A stretch of 18,162 nucleotides of DNA from Deferribacterales bacterium UBA4806 (GTDB taxonomy: Bacteria; Chrysiogenota; Deferribacteres; Deferribacterales; UBA228), in the NCBI GenBank assembly GCA_002402635.1, contig DHGE01000119.1, positions 6,059 to 24,220 on the forward strand, read 5' to 3'. Each line of letters begins with the position of its first letter. Positions within the stretch are counted from its first letter, which is position 1. The translations under genes and the position numbers were made by a program. This document shows positions 1-7,887 of the stretch, in pieces. The notes below the pieces were generated by a model. It was not told where the DNA came from, did no database searches, and saw only the letters and a program-made list of their open reading frames with translations.

Positions 1-495
1 AAACATATAAGAAGTTTTACACAAAAACCTTTTGATGTACATCTAATGATAAATAATCCAGAAAAATATATTGATGCATTTATTGATGCTGGTGCAAATG
101 TTTTAACTGTGCATTATGAGGCAACAGCACATTTACATGGTTGTATAGATTATATTAGAAGGGCTGGGGTCTCAGCCGGTGTATCCATTAATCCATCTAC
201 TCCAGTTTATTTACTAGAAGATATAATTTACAACGTTGATTTGGTATTGGTAATGAGTGTTAACCCAGGTTTTGGGGGCCAAACTTTTATAAATCATACA
301 ATTAAAAAGATTGAAAAACTGAGGACCCTAATTATTGAAGCAGGAAGAGAAATATATATAGAAGTTGATGGAGGAATTACCAAAAATAATGTTCTCGATA
401 TAATTAAAGCAGGATGTAACGTTGTCGTTGCTGGTAGTTATATTTTTTCTTCAAAGGATTATAAAAGAGCTATTGATTTATTAAGGTGCCAATAA
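1..495 (+). CDS. rpe: Ribulose-phosphate 3-epimerase, 3' part (5' end outside window)
   Basis: Interconverts ribulose 5-phosphate and xylulose 5-phosphate in the cytoplasmic pentose phosphate pathway. The frame is open from base 1, and the residues before the first internal ATG (position 46) read as a proper Rpe segment (PFDVHLMI), so that ATG is not the start and the gene is truncated by the window edge. About 164 of the usual ~220 residues are visible. Family landmarks are DVHLM (metal-binding His), the NPGFGGQ loop at about nt 271-291, and VDGGI followed by AGCNVVVAGSYIF, which form the metal and phosphate sites of the TIM barrel. It converges on the radical SAM gene downstream with only 16 bp between the stop codons and no obvious hairpin terminator there. 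Recognition as Rpe is secure. Confidence 0.95.
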   Translation, partial: KHIRSFTQKPFDVHLMINNPEKYIDAFIDAGANVLTVHYEATAHLHGCIDYIRRAGVSAGVSINPSTPVYLLEDIIYNVDLVLVMSVNPGFGGQTFINHTIKKIEKLRTLIIEAGREIYIEVDGGITKNNVLDIIKAGCNVVVAGSYIFSSKDYKRAIDLLRCQ

Positions 496-511
496 TTACA
501 TTATATAATTT

Positions 512-1747
512 TTATAATTTCCTAGAGTTACAGAATTCTCTCATAGAATGTACATTTATATAAAAATGCTTCATTATGTTTAGCCAGTAGTATAAACCTT
601 CTTTAGTTAATTGGATATACTTGTTGTCTGTATTAATAATCTTAGATAATGTTAAATATTTCACAATTGATTTATATATTTTCTTATTTCTATTATCTAA
701 ATTTTCTATAATTTCAAATTTATTGAATTTTAGTGAATATAATTTAATTGTTAAAAGATAGAGTATCTTCTCTAAAGAATTTAGTCTTTTATATGCAACT
801 ATAGGTAGGATACCTTTACTAATTCTATTGATATAGTTATCGAGATTAAAGGAGTTTGCATAAAGAAATCCGTTGTAATAGCCAAAAGATCCACAACCAG
901 CACATAAAAATTCTGGATTATTAACTAAATATTCATCATAGATGTTTTCTTTTGAAGCAAAAGACCATACTGAATTCATATAATAATATTTCTGCATGTT
1001 CTTAATTATATAGAAATACATTTCCCTTTCTTTTGATAAGCTAAAAATATCATCTAACAATCCTTTATTATGTTCCATAATTGGATAATAAGTTATCTGA
1101 TGTGGACATAATTCTAATATGTTCTTTATATCATAGTCAATATGGTTAATATTTTGCTTTTTAAAATTAAAAATTAGATCAACATTTACGGTTTCAAAAA
1201 GATTTCTTGCATTTATTATATTTTCCTTTATTTCTTCATACTTCCTTTTGTTTACTCTGCCTGCCTTATTCAACACTGCTTCATTAAAGGATTGAATACC
1301 TATGGACAATCTGTTCACTTTAGCTGATTTTAAAGCATTTAAAGTTTGTTGATTAATATGATATGGATCTGTTTCTACTGATATACTTTTTACATCAAAT
1401 GATAGATTTATTTTTTCAAATAAATCGGTTAACCCAGGAAGATATATTGTTGGTGTTCCACCACCTATATAAATATTATTTATTTGTATATTTTTTTTAG
1501 AAATCAAATCGATTTCGGCTATTAGAGATTTATAATATTTTTTGATATTAATTTCATTATATGGAAACTTATGAAAAAAACAAAACTCACATAGGTTTTC
1601 ACAAAAAGGAATATGAATATAAAGGGAATATGACTTTTTAGTTATTTGATTGCAGTCCAAAAGGGATATGTCATTACATGGTTTATACCTAAAACTATAA
1701 AACTTATCAATACGAGCCCCTATCAACAATAAATATAAGGCAAACAT
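512..1747 (-). CDS. HemW/HemN-like radical SAM protein (coproporphyrinogen oxidase family)
   Basis: A cytoplasmic radical SAM protein of 411 residues. The [4Fe-4S]/SAM motif is C49-x3-C53-x2-C56, inside IHIPFCENLCEFC. It is followed by the GGGTP motif at 95-99, a second-strand ETDPY motif near 125-129 and the LSIGIQSFN motif near 147-155, all typical of the HemN/HemW group. About 40 residues precede the usual HemW start region, and a CAGCGSFGY segment (C282, C285) sits where HemW proteins have a GxGAHG-like stretch. It could be the heme chaperone HemW, an anaerobic coproporphyrinogen dehydrogenase relative or a HutW-like enzyme; sequence alone does not decide. The ATG start has a good GGAG ribosome site (AGAAGGAG). 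It is the last gene of the minus-strand train, 61 bp after htpX. Confidence 0.8.
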   Translation of the reverse strand: MFALYLLLIGARIDKFYSFRYKPCNDISLLDCNQITKKSYSLYIHIPFCENLCEFCFFHKFPYNEINIKKYYKSLIAEIDLISKKNIQINNIYIGGGTPTIYLPGLTDLFEKINLSFDVKSISVETDPYHINQQTLNALKSAKVNRLSIGIQSFNEAVLNKAGRVNKRKYEEIKENIINARNLFETVNVDLIFNFKKQNINHIDYDIKNILELCPHQITYYPIMEHNKGLLDDIFSLSKEREMYFYIIKNMQKYYYMNSVWSFASKENIYDEYLVNNPEFLCAGCGSFGYYNGFLYANSFNLDNYINRISKGILPIVAYKRLNSLEKILYLLTIKLYSLKFNKFEIIENLDNRNKKIYKSIVKYLTLSKIINTDNKYIQLTKEGLYYWLNIMKHFYINVHSMREFCNSRKL

Positions 1748-1808
1748 ACACTCCTTCTCTGTTTAATTGCAAATGAATATAAGCAAGTTTATTAAATAAT
1801 GGTAAAGT

Positions 1809-2672
1809 TTAATATGTTCTTGCTAAATTTTCCAGCCTTTTAATGCGTTCTTCAACAGGTGGGTGCGTTGAAAATAGATTCGCAACACTCTGTCCCTTCA
1901 GGGGGTTTATAATAAACATGTGAGCTGTTGCCGGGTTTGTTTGCATAGGTATTTTCTCTGCACCATATGAAATTTTTCTGAGGGCAGAAGCCAGAGCTAA
2001 AGGATCACCACAATATTTTGCACCCTTTTCATCGGCTATATATTCTCTCGATCTCGAAATAGCCATTTGTACAAGCATAGCTGCAATAGGGGCCAAAATA
2101 GCGACTACTAACATCACAATCAGGCCAGCAGGATTTCTGTTATCACTATCATTACTGTTTAATCCACCAAAAAACATAGACCATTTAGCCATGTTAGCTA
2201 ACATCATGATTGCTCCTGCAATTGTTGCTGCAATGGTTCCTATCAAAATGTCTCTGTTTTTAACATGAGCTAACTCATGTCCAAGGACACCTTCAAGTTC
2301 TTTTTCATCTAATAACTGCATAATTCCTGTTGTTACTGCAACAGCTGCATGTTGTGGATTCCTTCCAGTGGCAAAAGCATTGGGTGTGGGGGTGTTTATA
2401 ATATAAACTTTCGGCATTGGTATGTTGGCTCTTGTAATAAGCCTTCTTACAATTCTAAAAAGAGTGGGGTTTTCTGTTTCATTAATTTCTTTTGCTCTAT
2501 ACATTTTTAAAACGATTTTATCTGAGAACCAATAGGAGAAAAAGTTCATTAATATCGCAAATATAAACGCTACTGTCATACCTTCTTTTCCACCTATTAA
2601 GCCACCAATAAATATGAATAATATTGTTAATAATGTTAAAAATATTACAGTTTTAAAAGAGTTAATTCCCAT
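1809..2672 (-). CDS. htpX: HtpX-family membrane zinc metalloprotease
   Basis: Membrane-bound M48 protease that degrades misfolded membrane proteins, normally with its active site on the cytoplasmic side. At 287 residues it matches the family length. Two N-terminal hydrophobic segments (about 8-26 and 31-50) are followed by the zinc motif HELAH (H132, E133, H136) and the third-ligand region SRSREYIAD with E210. Two more hydrophobic stretches lie at about 145-160 and 183-204, with the conserved AFATGRNP and FSTHPPVEERI segments at about 99-106 and near the C-terminus. The start has a good AGAGGTG ribosome site. It lies 67 bp after fmt and 61 bp before the radical SAM gene on the same strand. 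Assignment is firm. Confidence 0.95.
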   Translation of the reverse strand: MGINSFKTVIFLTLLTILFIFIGGLIGGKEGMTVAFIFAILMNFFSYWFSDKIVLKMYRAKEINETENPTLFRIVRRLITRANIPMPKVYIINTPTPNAFATGRNPQHAAVAVTTGIMQLLDEKELEGVLGHELAHVKNRDILIGTIAATIAGAIMMLANMAKWSMFFGGLNSNDSDNRNPAGLIVMLVVAILAPIAAMLVQMAISRSREYIADEKGAKYCGDPLALASALRKISYGAEKIPMQTNPATAHMFIINPLKGQSVANLFSTHPPVEERIKRLENLARTY

Positions 2673-2739
2673 TATATTACACCTCTGCTATTTAGTATAA
2701 ATATTATTTAGTATAAAGTAATATAACAATTTAGATCGA

Positions 2740-3687
2740 TTAATCAAGATATTTTGAAGAAAAACAATCACCTTCTCGCAGCTTGTTTCCTCTTAAGAAT
2801 TCAGCGGAAGTTAATATTCTTTTACCTTCAATTTGAAGTTTAAGCACTTCTAGTAGACCCATTCCAGTTGCTACATAGAAAGAATCTTTGTTAATTTTAA
2901 CAATTTTCCCAGGTTTTTGATTTTTCTTATCTACTCCAATATCATTTACTGCAGAAGCTTCATAAAATTTTATTAACCTATTATGCAAATAAGTATACGC
3001 TGTGGGCCAATTTAGTAGACCTCTTATCATCCTTTCAATTAGGATGGCATTTTTATTCCAATCAATTAAGCCATCTTCTTTCTTTAAAATTGGTGCGTAG
3101 CTTGCTTTTTTTTCATTTTGTTTTTTTGCCTTAATACAAGAAAATTTATCTATAGTTTTTATAGTTAGTTCAGCTCCTAGAAAAGCTAGTTCATTACATA
3201 CCTCAGGAGCTGTTTTTTTTTCAATTAACATTGAACTCTGCAATAGGATATCTCCACCATCTAAAGAGTTATTCATAAGCATTGTAGTTACTCCTGTATA
3301 TTTTTCCCCATTTATTATGGCCCAATTAACGGGAGCAGCTCCTCTGTATTTGGGGAGCAGTGAAAAATGTACATTTATTGGAGCTTTTTTTGGGAGTTTT
3401 AAAATAGCCTCTGGTAATATTAGTCCATAGGCTACAGTTATTAAATAATCAGGATTAATTTTTTTGAGTAATTGATATGCATCTTCATTGTTTTTTAGTT
3501 TACTAGGTTGATAGTAGGGTATATTGTATTTTAAAGCAAATGCTTTTGTAGGTGGGTATATAATCTTTTGACCTCTGTTCTGGGGTTTATCTGGTTTACA
3601 AACTATTAGTGTAACACTGTAATGTTCATGTAATGTTGATAATATAGGTAAGGCAATTTCTGGGGTACCAAAAAAAATAATATTCAT
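2740..3687 (-). CDS. fmt: Methionyl-tRNA formyltransferase
   Basis: Transfers a formyl group from 10-formyltetrahydrofolate to initiator Met-tRNA in the cytoplasm. The 315 residues are standard length. Landmarks are the N-terminal FFGTPEIALP, the folate-binding and catalytic NVHFSLLPKYRGAAPV (N105, H107), the LDGGDIL segment with D143, and a C-terminal OB-like tRNA-binding domain containing LNWPTAYTY and KLREGDCF-type elements. Its ATG directly abuts the dapL stop codon (TAAATG) and I see no strong ribosome site, so it is probably translated by coupling to dapL. The deformylase gene def, often next to fmt, is not here. Identification is secure. Confidence 0.96.
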   Translation of the reverse strand: MNIIFFGTPEIALPILSTLHEHYSVTLIVCKPDKPQNRGQKIIYPPTKAFALKYNIPYYQPSKLKNNEDAYQLLKKINPDYLITVAYGLILPEAILKLPKKAPINVHFSLLPKYRGAAPVNWAIINGEKYTGVTTMLMNNSLDGGDILLQSSMLIEKKTAPEVCNELAFLGAELTIKTIDKFSCIKAKKQNEKKASYAPILKKEDGLIDWNKNAILIERMIRGLLNWPTAYTYLHNRLIKFYEASAVNDIGVDKKNQKPGKIVKINKDSFYVATGMGLLEVLKLQIEGKRILTSAEFLRGNKLREGDCFSSKYLD

Positions 3688-4914
3688 TTAAAATACATAT
3701 ATATTTGAGCTCAATCTTTTTTCAATCTCATTTAATATAGCATTTTCCTCGTCTATATCTCTTGCTTCGAAGGCCGCACAGAATCTGATAAATGAACCAG
3801 CATCATCCCAAGGAACAGATGAAATCATTTTTTCTCTTATAAGGTATTCACAGAAACTTTCAGCATTATCAAAAGTAGGTCCATTTTTTATACCCTTTGG
3901 TGCTTCAAAATAAAGATAAAATGTTCCCATTGGTTCATTAACAAAAAAACCTATATTTCTCAAAATTTCAGTTAATCTGTTTAATCTCCTTTTATATTTC
4001 TTTTTAATTTCTTCTATAAATTCACAATGCCTCAAAGCATAAGCTCCTGCCTTCTGAATTGGTATAAATTGACCTGAATCCATGTTGTCTTTAATAGTGG
4101 CAAAGGCCTTAACTATATAACTATTGCTACAAATAAATGCGATTCTCCAGCCGGTCATATTGAAGGATTTAGATAGCGAATGGACCTCCATTACATGTTC
4201 CTTTGCTCCTTCTATAGAAAGGAAAGATTCCTGTTTATCCTTATATACAAGTTCTATATATGCAGCATCGTGAACAATAAAAATATTATTTTTTTTTGCA
4301 AAATTTAAAACATCTTTAAAAAAAGATTTTGGTGCTATTGCTCCTGTTGGGTTGTTAGGATAGTTTAAATAGAGAATTTTAGTCTTTTTCAATATGTCGT
4401 TAGGTATTGTTCCCAAATCTGGTAAGAAATTGTTTTGCTTTAATAGAGGAAGTTTAAAGGTTTTACCCCCTAAGTACTCAGTAATTGTAGAAATTACGGG
4501 ATATCCAGGGACTGTAGTAATAGTATAATCTCCAGAATTGATGAAAACAAAGGGAATAATAGATAAAGCTGATTTTGCTCCAATGGCATGATTTATTTCG
4601 CTACTAGCATCTAAAGCAGTGTTGAACCTCCTTTTCATATATTCTGCTGCTGCATCTTTAAATTCTTGGATACCATTATCAGCATAAAATCTATTTTCTT
4701 TTAATTTAGCTTCATTAAATAACACGTCAATTATGTTATCATTTGCTCTATCATCAGGTTCTCCTATACCCAAGTCAATTAACTTTATACTGGGGTTTTC
4801 ATTAATGGCTTGTCTTTTAGCTCTTTTTATTTTTTCAAATTTATATATTTTTTCTTCTTTACCAAAGGTATGTCCTCCAAGCCTATTAGATATTAAATTC
4901 TCTAAATTATTCAT
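3688..4914 (-). CDS. dapL: LL-diaminopimelate aminotransferase (class I/II PLP enzyme)
   Basis: Converts tetrahydrodipicolinate directly to LL-diaminopimelate with glutamate as amino donor, a short route to lysine and meso-DAP for peptidoglycan. The 408-residue length and the motifs fit DapL: LGIGEPDD near 48-55, YADNGIQEFKDA near 77-88, PGYPV at 136-140, YPNNPTGA at 185-192, HDAAY at 215-219 and the PLP lysine K249 in SLSKSFNMTGWR. Other class I aminotransferases share the general fold, but the GEPDD and NGIQEF signatures favour DapL. A GGAGG lies about 11 bases before the ATG, a little distant. The gene overlaps the cation transporter by 8 bp and abuts fmt. No other dap gene is visible. Confidence 0.88.
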   Translation of the reverse strand: MNNLENLISNRLGGHTFGKEEKIYKFEKIKRAKRQAINENPSIKLIDLGIGEPDDRANDNIIDVLFNEAKLKENRFYADNGIQEFKDAAAEYMKRRFNTALDASSEINHAIGAKSALSIIPFVFINSGDYTITTVPGYPVISTITEYLGGKTFKLPLLKQNNFLPDLGTIPNDILKKTKILYLNYPNNPTGAIAPKSFFKDVLNFAKKNNIFIVHDAAYIELVYKDKQESFLSIEGAKEHVMEVHSLSKSFNMTGWRIAFICSNSYIVKAFATIKDNMDSGQFIPIQKAGAYALRHCEFIEEIKKKYKRRLNRLTEILRNIGFFVNEPMGTFYLYFEAPKGIKNGPTFDNAESFCEYLIREKMISSVPWDDAGSFIRFCAAFEARDIDEENAILNEIEKRLSSNIYVF

Positions 4915-5809
4915 TTTCTTTATTGCCTCCTTTAACTTTTTTATCTGTTGGTTCTATATGTATTGTTACATCAACATTGTTATGTCTTTGTTTTATTGAA
5001 TCTTCTATTTTATCTACTATGTCATGTGCTTTCTCTAATGTGGTATTATTACATATAGTTACATGCATATCTATAAAAAGTTTATTACCTGCCTTTCTTG
5101 TCCTTAAATTGTGGTAATTCACAATGGCATTATCAAACTTATTGATGATATTTTCTATGTCACTTCTAACTTCATCAGAAACTTCTGTATCTGTTAACTC
5201 CTTGCCACTTTCAAAAGTTAATTGAATGGCTTCATAGAATATATATATAGATATCAACATAGAAATTATAGGATCTAGAATATATAAATTCCAATATTTG
5301 ATCACAATGAGTGAGATGATAATGCCCGTGTTAGTGTATAAATCGGTTTTGTAATGGAGTGATTCTGCCTTGATTAGATTTGAATTATATTTTTTTGCCT
5401 TTTTATCAAGGTAGAAAGTAAGTGTGAATGTTGTGATTATGGAAATTAACATTATGGTTAATCCTATGTTTACATCCTTTACAATATCATGGTGATACAT
5501 TTTTAGTATTGCTTGATAAAAGATATAAATAGATATGGCTATCAGAATTAATGATTGAGTATAAGCTGCCAAAGGCTCAAACTTGGTATGACCATATCTA
5601 TGATTGATATCTGGAGGTTCCTCTGATTTCTTGAGAGCCATTAAATTAAAAAAGGAATTAACTATGTCCATGAAATTATCAATTGAAGAGCTCAGTATAG
5701 CTAGTGAATTGATGAGTATTCCAATAATGAGTTTAAATATTGCAAGGACAGTAGCAAGTATTAGTGAAAATCTAAGGGAGGTCCATTTTTTTTCTATAGA
5801 TGTTTTCAT
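4907..5809 (-). CDS. FieF-type cation diffusion facilitator (Zn/Fe/Cd efflux)
   Basis: An inner-membrane, proton-coupled divalent metal exporter of 300 residues. The N-terminal transmembrane domain has about six helices (roughly 12-35, 36-58, 80-102, 112-133, 158-172 and 173-195). The C-terminal cytoplasmic ferredoxin-like domain contains HNLRTRKAGNKLFIDMHV. Metal-site residues match E. coli FieF (D45, D49, H153, D157) with an offset of one: D44 and D48 in SIDNFMD, and H152 and D156 in LHYKTD. The NHRYGHTKFEPLAA segment is also FieF-like. Its ATG sits in an ATGA overlap with the upstream DUF2232 gene without a clear ribosome site, suggesting translational coupling. Its 3' end overlaps dapL by 8 bp. 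Zn, Fe or Cd specificity cannot be decided from sequence alone. Confidence 0.9.
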   Translation of the reverse strand: MKTSIEKKWTSLRFSLILATVLAIFKLIIGILINSLAILSSSIDNFMDIVNSFFNLMALKKSEEPPDINHRYGHTKFEPLAAYTQSLILIAISIYIFYQAILKMYHHDIVKDVNIGLTIMLISIITTFTLTFYLDKKAKKYNSNLIKAESLHYKTDLYTNTGIIISLIVIKYWNLYILDPIISMLISIYIFYEAIQLTFESGKELTDTEVSDEVRSDIENIINKFDNAIVNYHNLRTRKAGNKLFIDMHVTICNNTTLEKAHDIVDKIEDSIKQRHNNVDVTIHIEPTDKKVKGGNKENE

Positions 5810-6684
5810 GATTTTTTTACGTTAATATATTTCATAAAATTAAACCAGTTATCAAATATGCCAATTATTGTAAAAAATATAAGACATGGTAATTGTGAAA
5901 ATATAATAACATATATTAGAGTTTTGATAAAAGGTTTTTCCTTTAAAAATTTATTTAATGAATAATTAAGGATGTCAATTCCTTGAAGGAAAAATAGAGT
6001 TCCAAAAATAACAAGACTGTTTATTCCAATAAATTTTAGGATATTATTATGTGATAAGATTAAAAAACCTGTAATTACAAAGACTGGTAAATAATAATCT
6101 GGTATTTTGAAATAATATTGATAACGTTTAGTTCTAACAAATAATTTTATTGTTATATAGTTTATTAATATTGTGTAGATGGAAATAAAGGATGGTACTA
6201 GATTAATTATTTTTTTGAGGTTGGTATCACTTATTACGAAGTTATTATGCAAATCTTTATAAGTAATATATTCTTTTATTTTATCTGTGGCAGTTTTGAG
6301 TTCTTCTAATAGTATGGAATCAAAATTATATAAATATAATAATATTAATGCCAATATTAATATTGGCATGAAGGAGATGGCTATTGGATTCAATCCATTT
6401 TTTTGGATGACGATTTTTTTGTCAGTTGGTTTATTGTATAAATAAAATAAAAGAGAAGGATATAGTATTATAAGGATGTAGGCTGTATGATACATATAGA
6501 ATATCATATATGTTATTATAAATAATATTATATATGTGAGTGTTAGTCTATTGTTCTTGTGAGTTGTATACTTTAATAGATAGTGGCCAGAAAAGAAGCT
6601 ACCAATAAAGCCAACTAAAGGTATAAAGAAAGCTGAAAGAAATAATGTATAACTTAATAAGGGGTATACATTGTACTTCTTCAT
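5806..6684 (-). CDS. YybS-like (DUF2232) polytopic membrane protein
   Basis: A 292-residue, highly hydrophobic protein of unknown function with about eight predicted membrane segments, for example near 8-30, 47-63, 66-84, 105-120, 163-184, 196-213, 219-238 and 259-280. A polar loop rich in charged residues lies at roughly 124-150. The placement directly after rpsR is typical of DUF2232/YybS proteins, which often sit beside rpsR or rplI. The assignment rests on that synteny plus topology, as there are no strong sequence motifs. It starts 30 bp after rpsR and ends in an ATGA overlap with the metal transporter, so it is almost certainly co-transcribed. A 22-bp perfect palindrome lies inside it at 6348-6369, probably by chance. 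Confidence 0.65.
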   Translation of the reverse strand: MKKYNVYPLLSYTLFLSAFFIPLVGFIGSFFSGHYLLKYTTHKNNRLTLTYIILFIITYMIFYMYHTAYILIILYPSLLFYLYNKPTDKKIVIQKNGLNPIAISFMPILILALILLYLYNFDSILLEELKTATDKIKEYITYKDLHNNFVISDTNLKKIINLVPSFISIYTILINYITIKLFVRTKRYQYYFKIPDYYLPVFVITGFLILSHNNILKFIGINSLVIFGTLFFLQGIDILNYSLNKFLKEKPFIKTLIYVIIFSQLPCLIFFTIIGIFDNWFNFMKYINVKKS

Positions 6685-6714
6685 ATGTAGAAGTATTAAT
6701 TGTTAATAATTAGC

Positions 6715-6942
6715 TTATTTAGTAAGTGTAAAGGGTAACAAAGCTATAATGCGAGCTTTTTTAATTTCTTGAGCTAATTTCCTTTGATGCTTTGCACAGG
6801 CACCTGTTATTCTTCTTGGTAAAATCTTTCCTCTTTCAGATATATATCCTTTTAAAAAGTCAATATCTTTGTAATCGATTTCCAATCGATCTCTACATAT
6901 TTTGCAATCTTTCTTCTTCGGAAAGGGCTTTCTTATTTCCAT
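6715..6942 (-). CDS. rpsR: 30S ribosomal protein bS18, zinc-ligand form
   Basis: Small-subunit protein that pairs with bS6 on the platform. The 75 residues show the normal S18 core (DFLKGYISERGKILPRRITG, then HQRKLAQEIKKAR). C13, C16, C49 and H52 (CKIC and CAKH) form a plausible zinc site, as in the cysteine-containing (C+) type of S18, as opposed to zinc-free forms lacking these residues. An excellent GGAGG lies a few bases before the ATG. It follows ssb by 19 bp and precedes the DUF2232 gene by 30 bp in the classic rpsF-ssb-rpsR order. Confidence 0.97.
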   Translation of the reverse strand: MEIRKPFPKKKDCKICRDRLEIDYKDIDFLKGYISERGKILPRRITGACAKHQRKLAQEIKKARIIALLPFTLTK

Positions 6943-6961
6943 GGGTCCTCCAAATATTTGA

Positions 6962-7360
6962 TTAGAATGGAATATCTTCTTCAGTTATACCATTATTATC
7001 TAATTGATCTTCAATATTATCTTTTGAATTTTCTTTTTTCCAAACCAATTGAAGATTTTCAGCAACAACTTCATGTTTACCTCTTTTCATGCCATCTTGT
7101 TCCCAAGTTCTATAGGTTAGTCTTCCTTCAATTAAAATGGAAATGCCTTTGGTGACAAATTCTCCTGCAAATTCAGCTAATTTAGCAAAAGCAACTATAT
7201 CAATAAAACAGGTTTCTTCTTTTTGTTCATTATTTTGTCTATACCTTCTGTTGATTGCCAGTCCAAATCTTGCAACAGGTGTATTAGATCCAGGGATATA
7301 ACGTATTTCTGGATTTCTTGTTACATTTCCCAATAATATTACTTTATTAAAAAAACCCAT
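6962..7360 (-). CDS. ssb: Single-stranded DNA-binding protein
   Basis: OB-fold protein that coats single-stranded DNA and recruits repair and replication partners. It has 132 residues: the OB domain covers about 1-105 (start MGFFNKVILLGNVTRNPEIRY, with the typical FIDIVAFAKLAEF and LIEGRLTYRTWEQDG segments). A short polar linker follows, then the acidic tip EEDIPF that docks partner proteins. The linker is brief compared with E. coli SSB (178 residues). The start is 2 bp after the rpsF stop with a GAGAG ribosome site inside the end of rpsF, indicating coupled expression. Confidence 0.96.
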   Translation of the reverse strand: MGFFNKVILLGNVTRNPEIRYIPGSNTPVARFGLAINRRYRQNNEQKEETCFIDIVAFAKLAEFAGEFVTKGISILIEGRLTYRTWEQDGMKRGKHEVVAENLQLVWKKENSKDNIEDQLDNNGITEEDIPF

Positions 7361-7362
7361 AA

Positions 7363-7773
7363 TTATCTCTCAAGCTCTGCTTTTGTCTCTTCAGTAACCT
7401 TAGATGATATTTCTTTTTTTTCAGCTGTGCTAGAGTTTGTAGTTGCAGCGGCACCTTCATGTTTATCTGATTTTACAGCTTTTTTACTATCTAGTTTAAC
7501 AGAAATATACCTCAATATATTTTCGTTTAAGTTAAATGATCTTTCAAGCTCCTTTGGAAGATCATAATTGCTAGAAGAGTATTTAATATAATAATATTGG
7601 CCTTCTTTATACTTGTTAATTTCATAGGCCAACTTTCTTTTACCCCAATTTTCTTCTTTTAAAATCTGACAATTATTTTTTTCCAGATATTCAATGACAT
7701 TTCTATAGATTTTCTCTAAATCCTCACCTGCTATATCAGGTTTAACGACAAAAACAATTTCATATAACCTCAT
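7363..7773 (-). CDS. rpsF: 30S ribosomal protein bS6
   Basis: Small-subunit platform protein and partner of bS18. I place the start at the ATG at 7771-7773, giving 136 residues beginning MRLYEIVFVVKPDIAG. This matches the family N-terminus and has a strong ribosome site (AAGGGGGTC, about 7778-7786). A longer in-frame start at 7818 would add 15 residues unlike S6. The core ends near residue 97 and is followed by a roughly 40-residue polar, Ala/Lys/Glu-rich tail (from about SKKAVKSDKHEG), a kind of extension often seen in S6. It is the first gene of the minus-strand train and has a plausible sigma-70 promoter just upstream. Confidence 0.95.
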   Translation of the reverse strand: MRLYEIVFVVKPDIAGEDLEKIYRNVIEYLEKNNCQILKEENWGKRKLAYEINKYKEGQYYYIKYSSSNYDLPKELERSFNLNENILRYISVKLDSKKAVKSDKHEGAAATTNSSTAEKKEISSKVTEETKAELER

Positions 7774-7800
7774 AATGACCCCCTTATGGTTAAAGCAGAA

Positions 7801-7806
7801 ATTATA
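7801..7806 (-). promoter_or_regulatory. rpsF: Candidate -10 element of the rpsF operon
   Basis: The minus strand reads a perfect TATAAT here, about 28 bases before the chosen rpsF ATG, with the AAGGGGGTC ribosome site between. The -35 hexamer at 17-bp spacing (TTTTTG) is poor, so the call rests mostly on the -10 and its position. It implies a very short leader of about 20 nt and therefore little room for S6/S18 autoregulatory RNA structure. Confidence 0.4.
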
Positions 7807-7820
7807 ACTTATCTGCAAGG

Positions 7821-7849
7821 TTGCAAAAAAATAACAGTAAAACTATTAT
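7821..7849 (+). promoter_or_regulatory. rluD: Candidate sigma-70 promoter of rluD
   Basis: TTGCAA at 7821-7826, a 17-bp spacer and TATTAT at 7844-7849 form a good plus-strand promoter. The predicted start near 7856 leaves about 30 nt before the ATG at 7888. It would also mean that the extended reading frame from 7786 cannot be the real start. It overlaps the opposing rpsF promoter region, so the two divergent transcripts probably compete or share a control region. Confidence 0.5.
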
Positions 7850-7887
7850 ATGTCAACAAGAAATTATTTATAGTTGAAATATACAAT

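Noticed and set aside
496..511. Bidirectional terminator between rpe and the HemW-like gene
   Set aside because: The 16-bp gap is AT-rich but has no stable hairpin with GC pairs.
4733..5117. Plus-strand open frames opposite dapL and the cation transporter
   Set aside because: They have no ribosome site or recognisable family and lie antisense to well-identified genes, so they are shadows.
6348..6369. Perfect 22-bp palindrome (ATGCCAATATT and its complement)
   Set aside because: It lies within the DUF2232 coding region in a hydrophobic Leu/Ile-rich stretch where AT-rich codons easily form palindromes; no second copy or regulatory context was seen.
7774..7818. Longer N-terminus for bS6
   Set aside because: The start at 7773 has a strong ribosome site and matches the conserved S6 N-terminus, while the extension crosses that site and the inferred -10.
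7786..7887. Longer N-terminus for the pseudouridine synthase
   Set aside because: The extra 34 residues do not resemble the family, and a good promoter (7821-7849) lies inside this stretch.
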